Below are positions 16,976 to 26,125 of a DNA stretch of 64,000 nt, piece after piece. The translations under genes and the position numbers were made by a program. The notes below the pieces were generated by a model, which saw only the letters and a list, made by a program, of their open reading frames with translations, was not told where the DNA came from and made no database searches. Source of the stretch: Cupriavidus nantongensis (GTDB lineage Bacteria > Pseudomonadota > Gammaproteobacteria > Burkholderiales > Burkholderiaceae). Within the stretch, counting starts at the first letter, position 1, and each line of letters begins with the position of its first letter. The stretch is taken from assembly GCF_001598055.1 (NCBI RefSeq), contig NZ_CP014844.1, positions 1,302,001 through 1,366,000 of the forward strand, read 5' to 3'.

Positions 16976-17965
16976 TCAGGGATGCACCGTCTCCGTGCGG
17001 CCAGCACGCAGCGCGGCAAGGCGCTGTTCGCGGACCTGGAGCAGCTGGGCGACGATGGCAACCGCAATCATAGCCGGAGCCTTGTCGGTGATCCCGGGAA
17101 CCCCCATGGGGCATGTCATTTCCGCAAACCGGGCCGGGTCGATGCCGTGCTCGGCCATGCGGTGTTCAAAGCGCGCGCGCTTGGTCTTGGAACCGATCAG
17201 GCCGAAGTAGGCGAAATCGGTGCGCTTGAGGATTTCCTCGCACAGGGTCTGGTCGAGCGCATGGCTGTGCGTCATCACCAGGAAATAGCTGCCCGCCGGC
17301 GCCTGCGCAACCACGGCCTCGGGCGTGTCGCTGGCCTCGGCCTCGACGTTGTCGGGCAGGCCGCCCGGAAACAGCGTGTCGCGCTCGTCGACCCAGTGCA
17401 CGCGGCACGGCAGCGTGGCCAGCACCTTGACCAGCGCATGGCCGACATGGCCGGCGCCGAACAGCACCACGTGCATGGTGTCAGGCACCAGCGTGTCGAT
17501 CCAGCTGCCGTCCGCTTGCAGCTCCACGCCGGCGAGCACCGCGCGGCTGTCGCAAAAAGTCACCGCGCCACGGGCCGGCACCTGCCGCTGCAGCGCGCGC
17601 TGCGCGGCGAAATTGCGCTCGACCGCATCGAGCCAAGCCAGGTCGGCCGGGCCCAGCACCTCGAACGCAAGCTGCACCACGCCGCCGCAGCACTGCCCCA
17701 GCGCCGGGCCCAGCGGAATGCGCTCGATCCGGCGCGGCTCACCGCGCACCAGCATCTCGCGCGCGATGTCCATGCCGCGCCATTCCAGGTGGCCGCCGCC
17801 GATGGTGCCGACCAGGTCGTCGGCGCTGACCAGCATGCGGATACCGGCCTCGCGCGGCGCCGAGCCCTTGACCTCGACGATGGTGACCATCGCCACCGGC
17901 ACGCCGGCACGCACCATGCGGGCGGCGTCGGCGAAGCGGAAGGGTTTGAGCGGTGCGTCCTGCAT
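16976..17965 (-). CDS. xdhC: Xanthine dehydrogenase accessory protein XdhC
   Basis: A chaperone that binds molybdenum cofactor, promotes its sulfuration and inserts it into XdhB. The 329-residue protein has the XdhC N-terminal domain (VTIVEVKGSAPREAGIRMLV, TIGGGHLEW, LGQCCGGVVQL with the conserved cysteines). A C-terminal Rossmann-like domain follows (HVVLFGAGHVGHALVKVLATLPCRVHWVDER). It lies 174 bases after xdhB and 55 before the deaminase gene. Its start region follows a short tandem repeat. Confidence 0.95.
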   Translation of the reverse strand: MQDAPLKPFRFADAARMVRAGVPVAMVTIVEVKGSAPREAGIRMLVSADDLVGTIGGGHLEWRGMDIAREMLVRGEPRRIERIPLGPALGQCCGGVVQLAFEVLGPADLAWLDAVERNFAAQRALQRQVPARGAVTFCDSRAVLAGVELQADGSWIDTLVPDTMHVVLFGAGHVGHALVKVLATLPCRVHWVDERDTLFPGGLPDNVEAEASDTPEAVVAQAPAGSYFLVMTHSHALDQTLCEEILKRTDFAYFGLIGSKTKRARFEHRMAEHGIDPARFAEMTCPMGVPGITDKAPAMIAVAIVAQLLQVREQRLAALRAGRTETVHP

Positions 17966-17981
17966 GGTCGGGGGCCTCGTG

Positions 17982-18008
17982 GTGATGCGTGTGATGCGTG
18001 TGATGCGT
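17982..18008. repeat. Three perfect 9-bp tandem repeats between xdhB and xdhC
   Basis: The unit GTGATGCGT is repeated three times without change, 17 bases upstream of the xdhC start. The remainder of the 17966-18139 spacer holds no gene or terminator that I can see. The repeats could alter translation of xdhC or be a neutral slippage tract. Confidence 0.8.
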
Positions 18009-18139
18009 GGTATGGCTTGGGGTATCGCTTGCGTCAGTGGTGGCGCGCGCCTGCTTCTTCCGCCGGCCCCTCGCCTGTCAACGCAGTCGAGGGGGGAAAG
18101 TCCGGGGCGTCTGCAGGCGCGCGCTTCCTTGCCACCGTT

Positions 18140-20512
18140 TCAGGCCCCGGGAGCAGCCACCCGAGCAGCCCCTTGCGCCGCCGCCGCGCGCACCGCATCG
18201 ACGGCGTCGAGAATCGCCTCGCTGGTGGCCGGCGCCTTCAGCGGCGGGTTGATGCGGTAGTCGCCCAGCGCCGCCACGGCGTCGCGGATCGCGAAGAACA
18301 CCGAGAACGGCAGCAGCAGCGGCGGCTCGCCCACCGCCTTGGAGCGGTGGATGCTGTCCTCGACGTTGCGATTCTGGAACAGGCGCACGTTGAATTCCTC
18401 GGGGCAGTCGTTGACCGTCGGGATCTTGTAGGTGGACGGCGCGTGCGTCATCAGCTTGCCGTCCTTGTTCCACCACAGTTCCTCGGTAGTCAGCCAGCCC
18501 ATGCCTTGGATAAAGGCGCCTTCGACCTGGCCGATGTCGATCGCCGGGTTCAGCGAGCGGCCGGCGTCGTGCAGCGCATCGGCGCGCAGCAGCTTCCATT
18601 CGCCGGTGAGCGTGTCCACCAGCACCTCGGAGCACGCGGCGCCGTAGGCGAAGTAGTAGAACGGGCGGCCCTGCAGCGTCTTCTGGTCCCAGTGCAGCTT
18701 GGGCGTGGTGTAGAAGCCGTCGGACCACAACTGCACGCGCGCCACGTAGGCTTCGCGCGCCAGCTCGCCGAACGACAGGCGCAGCTCGCCGGCGCTGACC
18801 AGGTCATCGTTGAAGCGCACCTCGGACGGCTCCACGCCGGCCTTGCGCGCGGCAAACGCGGTCAGGCGCTCGCGGATCTGCCGCGCCGCGTCCTGCGCGG
18901 CCTTGCCGTTCAGGTCGGCGCCGGTCGATGCCGCGGTGGCCGAGGTATTGGCCACCTTGCTGGTATCCGTCGCGGTCACGCGCACGCGCTCCATGCGGAT
19001 GCCGAGCTCGTGCGCCACCACCATCGCCACCTTGGTGTTCAGGCCCTGGCCCATTTCGGTGCCGCCGTGGTTCACCAGCACCGAGCCGTCGTTGTAGACG
19101 TGCACCAGCGCGCCGGCCTGGTTGTAGTGGGCCACGTTGAACGAGATGCCGAACTTCACCGGGGTGATGGCGATACCCTTCTTCAGCACCGGGCTGCTGG
19201 CGTTGAACGCGCGCGTGGCCTCGCGGCGGGCGCGGTATTCGCTGCTGGCCACCAGTTCGTCGATCAGCTCGTGGATGACGTTGTCTTCCACGGTCTGGCC
19301 GTAGGGGGTGACGTTGTTCTCGCCCTTGCCGTAGAAGTTGGCGCGGCGCACGTCGAGCGCATCCTTGCCGACGGTGCGGGCGATATTGTCGAGGATGTAC
19401 TCGACCGCGAACGCGCCCTGCGGGCCGCCGAAGCCGCGGAAGGCAGTGTTGCTCTGCGTGTTGGTCTTGCCGCAGTAGCCGTCGATCTGCACGTTCGGCA
19501 GCCAGTAGGCGTTGTCGAAGTGGCAGATGGCGCGGGTCATCACCGGGCCCGACAGGTCGGCCGAGAAGCCGGCGCGCGACACCATCTCGACCTTGACGCC
19601 TTCGATATGGCCTTCGTCGTCGTGGCCGACGCTGTAGTCGAACACGAAGTCATGGCGCTTGCCGGTGATCATCATGTCGTCGTCGCGGTCCGGGCGCAGC
19701 TTGACCGGGCACATCAGCTTCCACGCCGCCAGCGCGGCGCAGCAGGCAAACAGCGCCGACTGCGACTCCTTGCCGCCGAAGCCGCCGCCCATGCGGCGGC
19801 ATTCGACCAGCACCTGGTGTGCATGCCAGCCCAGCATATGCGCGACCGCGTGCTGCATCTCGGTCGGGTGCTGGGTCGAGCACCACACGTGCATGCCGTC
19901 GTTCTCGCGCGGCGCGGCGTACGAGATCTGGCCTTCGAGATAGAACTGCTCCTGGCCGCCGAGGTGGATCGTGCCGCTGTCCTGATGGACCGCGCCCGCA
20001 ATGCGCGCGGCCGGTTCGCCGCGTGTCAGGTGCATCGGCGGCAGCACGTAGCTGCCGGCCTGGTGCGCGGCCTGCGGCGACAGCACCGGCGGCAGGTCTT
20101 CATAGTCGATCACGCCGAGGCGGGCGGCGCGGCGGGCGGCGTCATGCGAGGTCGCCACCACGATAAAGACCGGCTGGCCGATAAACTGCACCACGCCACG
20201 CGCCAGGATCGGGTCGTCATGGATGATCGGGCCGCAGTCGTTGGTGCCGGGGATGTCGTCCACCGTCAGCACGTCGACCACGCCCGGCGCGGCACGCACC
20301 TGGTCGAGCGAGACCGACTTGATGCGCGCGTGCGCGCGGGTGCTCATGCCGAGCGCGGCGTGCAGCGTGCCGGCCAGCTCGGGGATGTCGTCGGTGTAGG
20401 TCGCGGTGCCGGCAACGTGCAGGTGGGCGGATTCGTGCGGACGCGAGATGCCGACCTGCGGTACCTGTTCGGCGGCGGCGTCGAGCAGGAAGGGTTCGGT
20501 TTGCTTGTTCAT
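18140..20512 (-). CDS. xdhB: Xanthine dehydrogenase molybdopterin-binding subunit
   Basis: Catalytic subunit that oxidises hypoxanthine and xanthine to urate. The 790-residue protein shows the molybdenum hydroxylase signature stretches: GGQEQFYLEGQISYA, ECRRMGGGFGGKESQ (cofactor binding), NTQSNTAFRGFGGPQG with the substrate-binding arginine, and KAVGEPPLLLPFSVFFAI with the catalytic glutamate. ATG 20512 (MNKQTEPFLL) is chosen because upstream in-frame sequence overlaps xdhA in another frame. Only 26 bases separate it from xdhA. It forms an (AB)2 enzyme with XdhA; NAD+ is the usual acceptor. Confidence 0.96.
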   Translation of the reverse strand: MNKQTEPFLLDAAAEQVPQVGISRPHESAHLHVAGTATYTDDIPELAGTLHAALGMSTRAHARIKSVSLDQVRAAPGVVDVLTVDDIPGTNDCGPIIHDDPILARGVVQFIGQPVFIVVATSHDAARRAARLGVIDYEDLPPVLSPQAAHQAGSYVLPPMHLTRGEPAARIAGAVHQDSGTIHLGGQEQFYLEGQISYAAPRENDGMHVWCSTQHPTEMQHAVAHMLGWHAHQVLVECRRMGGGFGGKESQSALFACCAALAAWKLMCPVKLRPDRDDDMMITGKRHDFVFDYSVGHDDEGHIEGVKVEMVSRAGFSADLSGPVMTRAICHFDNAYWLPNVQIDGYCGKTNTQSNTAFRGFGGPQGAFAVEYILDNIARTVGKDALDVRRANFYGKGENNVTPYGQTVEDNVIHELIDELVASSEYRARREATRAFNASSPVLKKGIAITPVKFGISFNVAHYNQAGALVHVYNDGSVLVNHGGTEMGQGLNTKVAMVVAHELGIRMERVRVTATDTSKVANTSATAASTGADLNGKAAQDAARQIRERLTAFAARKAGVEPSEVRFNDDLVSAGELRLSFGELAREAYVARVQLWSDGFYTTPKLHWDQKTLQGRPFYYFAYGAACSEVLVDTLTGEWKLLRADALHDAGRSLNPAIDIGQVEGAFIQGMGWLTTEELWWNKDGKLMTHAPSTYKIPTVNDCPEEFNVRLFQNRNVEDSIHRSKAVGEPPLLLPFSVFFAIRDAVAALGDYRINPPLKAPATSEAILDAVDAVRAAAAQGAARVAAPGA

Positions 20513-20538
20513 GCCGATTTCGTTCCTTGTTCTCCGGC

Positions 20539-22053
<1,515 letters not shown>

Positions 22054-22283
22054 GGTCTTCTCTCTCTTGGTGATGGCGGAAACATAGCACCCGGGCCTTT
22101 CCAGCAATATTCGGCCCAAGTGATATGCCCCATCAGCGGGCGCCACCGGACGTGCGCCGCCGCACCAGCCGGCGCCCCTCGGCAGAGGGTGATTTGACCG
22201 ATTGTGGGGTGCCTGTCATACACTATGCGCCGTTCCCATCCCCCACGCCACCCATCCGGCCGCGCCGGAGGGCCGCCATCGCC

Positions 22284-23231
22284 ATGCACGGACGCGACCA
22301 TCTCGATACCTATTTGCTGCGGGTGCTCCACACCCTGCTCACCGAGCAGAGCGTGACCCGCACCGCCGTGCGTCTAGGCCAGTCCCAGCCCGCCATCAGC
22401 AACACCCTGAAGCGCCTGCGCGAGATCACCGGCGACGCCATTTTGGTGCGGGGCAAAAACGGCATGGTGCCCACCGAGCGCGGCCGCGAACTGCTGGCGC
22501 TGGCCGAGCAGAGCCTGGCGGCGATGGACCGCATCGCGCGGCCGCCGCAGCAGTTCGACCCGGCCACCACCACGCGCACCTTCCACCTCGGCGCGCCCGA
22601 CTACCTGGACGCGTTCTTCCTGCCCAATATCGTCGAGCGCGTGCGCCGGCTGGCGCCGGGCGCCAAGCTGTTCGTGCACCCGATGACGTCGTCGTCGGAC
22701 TTCCTCGACGACCTCGAGCAGGGACAGCTGGATATCGTGGTCGGCAACTGGCTGTCGCCGCCGGAACACCTGCATATCTCGCCGCTGTTCGACGACGAGG
22801 TGGTATGCATGCTGGGCGCGCAGCACCCGCTGGCGCGCAAGGGACTGACGCTCAAGCACTACCTGGAAATGCCGCACCTGGCGCCGGCGCCCTACGCGTC
22901 GATGCAGCGCAGCATGATCGACCAGGCGCTTGCCGAGCAGGGCTACAAGCGCAATATCCAGGTCACGCTGCCGTATTTCGGGCTGGTGCCCTATGTGCTG
23001 ATGAAGACCGACATGGTCTTCACCACCGGCCGGCAGTTCGCCGCGCACTACGCCCAGTACCTGCCGATCCGCATGGTGCCGTCGCCGGTGTCGTTCCCGC
23101 GTATGCGCTTCTACCAGCTCTGGCACGAGCGCTGCCATGCCGCGCCGGACGTGATGTGGATCCGGCGCATGATCGCGGAGGTGGCGGCGGATCTGCCGCA
23201 GTTGCCCCGGCTCGAGGCCGAGGCAGGTTGA
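22284..23231 (+). CDS. LysR family transcriptional regulator, divergent from xdh
   Basis: A 315-residue regulator. The N-terminal helix-turn-helix (about residues 8-66) reads LLRVLHTLLTEQSVTRTAVRLGQSQPAISNTLKRLREITGD, with a NodD/SyrM-like wording (AILVRGKNGMVPTERG). The LysR substrate-binding domain follows (about 95-300). ATG 22284 is chosen because the HTH starts within 10 residues and GGAGGG lies upstream. The divergent arrangement with xdhA and the roughly 230-base shared promoter region suggest it controls the xdh operon, with a purine or urate-type ligand. That is inference from position. Confidence 0.9.
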   Translation: MHGRDHLDTYLLRVLHTLLTEQSVTRTAVRLGQSQPAISNTLKRLREITGDAILVRGKNGMVPTERGRELLALAEQSLAAMDRIARPPQQFDPATTTRTFHLGAPDYLDAFFLPNIVERVRRLAPGAKLFVHPMTSSSDFLDDLEQGQLDIVVGNWLSPPEHLHISPLFDDEVVCMLGAQHPLARKGLTLKHYLEMPHLAPAPYASMQRSMIDQALAEQGYKRNIQVTLPYFGLVPYVLMKTDMVFTTGRQFAAHYAQYLPIRMVPSPVSFPRMRFYQLWHERCHAAPDVMWIRRMIAEVAADLPQLPRLEAEAG

Positions 23232-23255
23232 GCCCGGGCCAGTGCGGCCGCGACT

Positions 23256-24098
23256 CTACTTTGCGTGGGCAGTGGGGAAGAACAGCTGTTCGCCCTCGAC
23301 CTTGTACCCCGCGATCGCGTCCTGTCCTTCCTTTGACGTGATCCACTCCACCATCTTCATCGCATCCTTGTAGTTGATGCCCGGATGCCTGGCGGGGTTG
23401 ACCGCGATGATCCCGTACGGGTTGAACATCTTCGGATCGCCCTCGATGGCGATCGCCAGCCCGGTCTTGGCGCGGTAGGCGCCGTAGGTGGCGCGGTCCG
23501 ACAGCGTGTAGGCCGGCATCTGCGCCGCCATGGTCAGCACCTCGCCCATGCCCAGGCCGGCGTTGACGTACCACGGCTGGCCCTTGGGCTCGATGCCGAG
23601 CTGCTTCCAGTAGTCCTTCTCCATCACGTCGGTGCCGGAATTGTCGCCGCGCGAGATGAACTTGCTGCCGCTGGCGGCAAGCTTTCGGAACCCGGCCAGC
23701 ACGTCCTTGCCGCCCTTGATCCCGGCCGGGTCGCTGGCCGGTCCAACCACGATGAAATCGTTGTACATCACGTCGCGCCGGTTGACGCCGTAGCCGGCGG
23801 CGACGAAGGCGTCTTCCATCTTGCGCGCGTGCACCAGCAGCACGTCGACATCGCCCATCTCGCCCATCTTCATGGCCTTGCCCGAGCCGACGGCGATGAC
23901 TTTTACCTTGACGCCTGACTTCTGCTCGAAACGCGGCAGCAGGTGCTTCAGCAGGCCGGAGTTCTCGGTACTGGTGGTGGTGGCGAGCCTGATCTCGCCG
24001 GCCTGCGCGGCCGGCAGCAGGCCGAGGCACAGCAGCGGCACGATGGACACGACGAGGTGGCGCGCGCGGTGGCGCAAAACCTGGGCACGGCGGGGCAT
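23256..24098 (-). CDS. tupA: Tungstate/molybdate-binding periplasmic protein (TupA type)
   Basis: A periplasmic oxyanion-binding protein of 280 residues. The N-terminal signal sequence has a hydrophobic core VVSIVPLLCLGLLPAAQA, then the mature protein opens EIRLATTTSTENSGLL. The TTTS motif and the stretches GSGKAMKMGEMGDVDVLLVHA and VMYNDFIVVGP are characteristic of TupA, which binds tungstate far more tightly than molybdate. ATG 24098 follows GAGGAG. Unusually, no tupB permease or tupC ATPase lies beside it; the gene ends facing the LysR gene. It is divergent from a ModE-like regulator that probably controls it. Confidence 0.9.
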   Translation of the reverse strand: MPRRAQVLRHRARHLVVSIVPLLCLGLLPAAQAGEIRLATTTSTENSGLLKHLLPRFEQKSGVKVKVIAVGSGKAMKMGEMGDVDVLLVHARKMEDAFVAAGYGVNRRDVMYNDFIVVGPASDPAGIKGGKDVLAGFRKLAASGSKFISRGDNSGTDVMEKDYWKQLGIEPKGQPWYVNAGLGMGEVLTMAAQMPAYTLSDRATYGAYRAKTGLAIAIEGDPKMFNPYGIIAVNPARHPGINYKDAMKMVEWITSKEGQDAIAGYKVEGEQLFFPTAHAK

Positions 24099-24115
24099 GG
24101 GCAGTCTCCTCGATG

Positions 24116-24182
24116 TTATGTTCTTACGGACATAATTGATTTTGCCTTCGGATCTCGGGGAGAATCCGGCAAAACAACATAA
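24116..24182. promoter_or_regulatory. Operator-like TTATGT/ACATAA palindrome between tupA and its regulator
   Basis: TTATGT (24116-24121) and ACATAA (24130-24135) form an inverted repeat with an 8-bp spacer, 18 bases before tupA. A further ACATAA half-site is at 24177-24182. This style of site resembles those of ModE and TunR oxyanion regulators. Binding would cover the tupA 5' region. Confidence 0.6.
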
Positions 24183-24242
24183 GAATGGGGTATTCATTGT
24201 GGTCCAGCCCAGATCGGCAAGTAAATATGTAGCGGGGAACCT

Positions 24243-25340
24243 ATGACGTTCCGCTTCGACCTGTTTCCGGTGATCGCCTCCGACGACAATCCGCGCGCCA
24301 ATGCCAAGGTGTTCCAGCTGCTCAAGGCGGTGCGCGAAACCGGCTCGCTGCACCGCGCCGCGCGCGAGATCGGGCTGTCGTACCGCCACGCCTGGGGCGT
24401 GATGCGGTCGTGGGAAGAGATGCTCGGCCGCAGCATGCTGGATATGGAACGCGGGCGCGGCGCCTCGCTGACGCGCTTCGGCGAGCGCCTGCTGCGCGCC
24501 GAGTTGCGCCTGCGCGAGTCGATCGAGCCGGCGGTGCAGCGCGCCATGGCGGAGTTCATCGCCGACCTGGACGACGCCCAGCAGCCGCAGTCGTGCGTGC
24601 ATTTCACCGGCAGCCATGACCCGGCGGTGGAAGTGCTGGCCGCCGCGCTGGGCAGGGCCGGCAGTCCGCTGCAGCTCGACACCGTGTTCTGCGGCAGCGT
24701 CGAAGGGCTGATCTGCCTGCAGGAGCGCCAGTCGGAGCTGGCCGGGTTCTATGTGTCGCCGGTGCAGACCGCGGGCTCGGTGGCGCATGTGACCCTGCGC
24801 AAGTGGCTGCGGCCCGGCGCCGTGCGGCTGCTGCGGCTGGCGTGGCGCGAGCAGGGCCTGATCCTGGCGCCGGAGCTGGCGCGCGAGGTGCACGACCTGC
24901 GCGGCCTGGCGCGCAGCCAGGCGCGCTTCGTCAACCGGCAGCGCAGCTCGGGCACGCGCATGCTGTTCGACCAGCTGCTGGCCGCCGAGGGCCTGTATCC
25001 CGACCTGGTCAACGGCTACGACGAGACCGAGTTCAGCAATGAAAAAGTGGCGGAAGCCGTGCACAGCGGCCGCGCCCAGGCCGGTTTCGGGCTGCGCATG
25101 AACGCCGAGGCCCACGGGCTGGCGTTCGTGCCGCTGACGCGCGAAGCCTATTACCTGGCGCTGCGCAAGAACGACCAGACCGCCGGCTGGATGGCCGCGC
25201 TGCTGGCCCTGCTGGCCGATCCGGCCTTTGCGCGGCGCGTCGAGGCGCTGCCCGGCTATACCATGGCCGAGCCGGCGGGCATCCTGACCCCGCAGGAGGC
25301 GCTGCCGTGGTTCGGCCCGGACGGCAAGGAAGGCAGCTGA
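24243..25340 (+). CDS. ModE-like HTH regulator with periplasmic-binding-protein-type sensor domain
   Basis: A 365-residue regulator. Residues about 20-85 form a ModE/LysR-like winged HTH (AKVFQLLKAVRETGSLHRAAREIGLSYRHAWGVMRSWEEMLGR). Residues about 120-345 resemble a PBP-like substrate-binding domain of the molybdate-responsive repressor kind (FTGSHDPAVEVLAAAL, VNRQRSSGTRMLFDQLLA, NEKVAEAVHSGRAQAGFGL). This architecture is known for one-component molybdate/tungstate regulators such as TunR in Desulfovibrio. Divergent position to tupA makes it the likely tungstate- or molybdate-responsive regulator of that gene. The exact ligand is not visible. Confidence 0.87.
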   Translation: MTFRFDLFPVIASDDNPRANAKVFQLLKAVRETGSLHRAAREIGLSYRHAWGVMRSWEEMLGRSMLDMERGRGASLTRFGERLLRAELRLRESIEPAVQRAMAEFIADLDDAQQPQSCVHFTGSHDPAVEVLAAALGRAGSPLQLDTVFCGSVEGLICLQERQSELAGFYVSPVQTAGSVAHVTLRKWLRPGAVRLLRLAWREQGLILAPELAREVHDLRGLARSQARFVNRQRSSGTRMLFDQLLAAEGLYPDLVNGYDETEFSNEKVAEAVHSGRAQAGFGLRMNAEAHGLAFVPLTREAYYLALRKNDQTAGWMAALLALLADPAFARRVEALPGYTMAEPAGILTPQEALPWFGPDGKEGS

Positions 25341-25448
25341 GCCACGGCGGGGCCGGTCCCGGACCGGCCGGCCTGGTCCGTATTACACTCCCAGCCAGGG
25401 CGCGCCGGTCTCCGCACCGTCCCGCGCCGGACCCTTGCAAGGAGCGCC

Positions 25449-26048
25449 ATGCTGGAAACCGCCGCGCTGGCCGCGGGCATGTCCTGGGCCAGCGGTTTTC
25501 GCCTGTATCTTGCCGTGCTGACCGCCGGGGTGCTGGCGCGGCTGGGCTGGCTGGAGCTGCCGCCCGGGCTGCAGCCGCTGGAGTCGTGGTGGGTGATCGG
25601 CGTGGCCGCGGTGCTGGCGGTGGCCGAGTTCGTCGCCGACAAGGTGCCTGCCTTCGACACCGTCTGGGACGGCATCCATACCTTTATCCGCATTCCGGCC
25701 GGGGCGATCCTGGCGGCCGCCGCGTTCGGCCAGCTCGATCCGCAATGGGTGGTGGCGGCGGGCCTGATCGGCGGTACGCTGGCCGGCACCGCGCATGCGG
25801 TCAAGGCCGGCACGCGCGCGCTGATCAACGTGTCGCCGGAACCGTTTTCCAACTGGACGGCCTCATTCACTGAGGACCTGACCGCCACCGGCAGCCTGCT
25901 GCTGGCGTTCTTCGTGCCGGTGCTGTTCCTGGTGCTGCTGGCGGTGTTCCTGGTGGGCGCGGTGTGGCTGCTGCCGAAGTTGTGGCGCGGCGTGCGCCGG
26001 CTCCATGCCAGCCTGCGCGGCGGAACCCGGCATGATGTGCCGCGCTAG
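25449..26048 (+). CDS. DUF4126 family membrane protein
   Basis: A 199-residue integral membrane protein of unknown function. It has about five hydrophobic segments and the family-typical opening AAGMSWASGFRLYLAVLTAGVLARLG, followed by FVADKVPAFDTVWDGIHTFIRIPAGAIL, NVSPEPFSNW and a C-terminal pair of helices. The start is ATG 25449 behind AAGGAGC. The stop codon TAG lies in the loop of the terminator hairpin at 26039-26069. A GC-rich palindrome (25350-25370) separates it from the regulator gene upstream. No functional context is evident. Confidence 0.85.
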   Translation: MLETAALAAGMSWASGFRLYLAVLTAGVLARLGWLELPPGLQPLESWWVIGVAAVLAVAEFVADKVPAFDTVWDGIHTFIRIPAGAILAAAAFGQLDPQWVVAAGLIGGTLAGTAHAVKAGTRALINVSPEPFSNWTASFTEDLTATGSLLLAFFVPVLFLVLLAVFLVGAVWLLPKLWRGVRRLHASLRGGTRHDVPR

Positions 26049-26069
26049 CGGCGCGGCCAGCTTTTTTTT
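26039..26069 (+). terminator. Terminator overlapping the stop codon of the DUF4126 gene
   Basis: GCCGCG (26039-26044) pairs with CGCGGC (26052-26057), with a CAGC linker and eight T residues behind. The stop codon TAG (26046-26048) sits in the loop, so a terminating ribosome would cover the upstream arm. Confidence 0.75.
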
Positions 26070-26125
26070 GCATTACTGAGTGACCCGAGGCGCAACGGCG
26101 CCAGCAACCAAGAACCAAGCAACCG

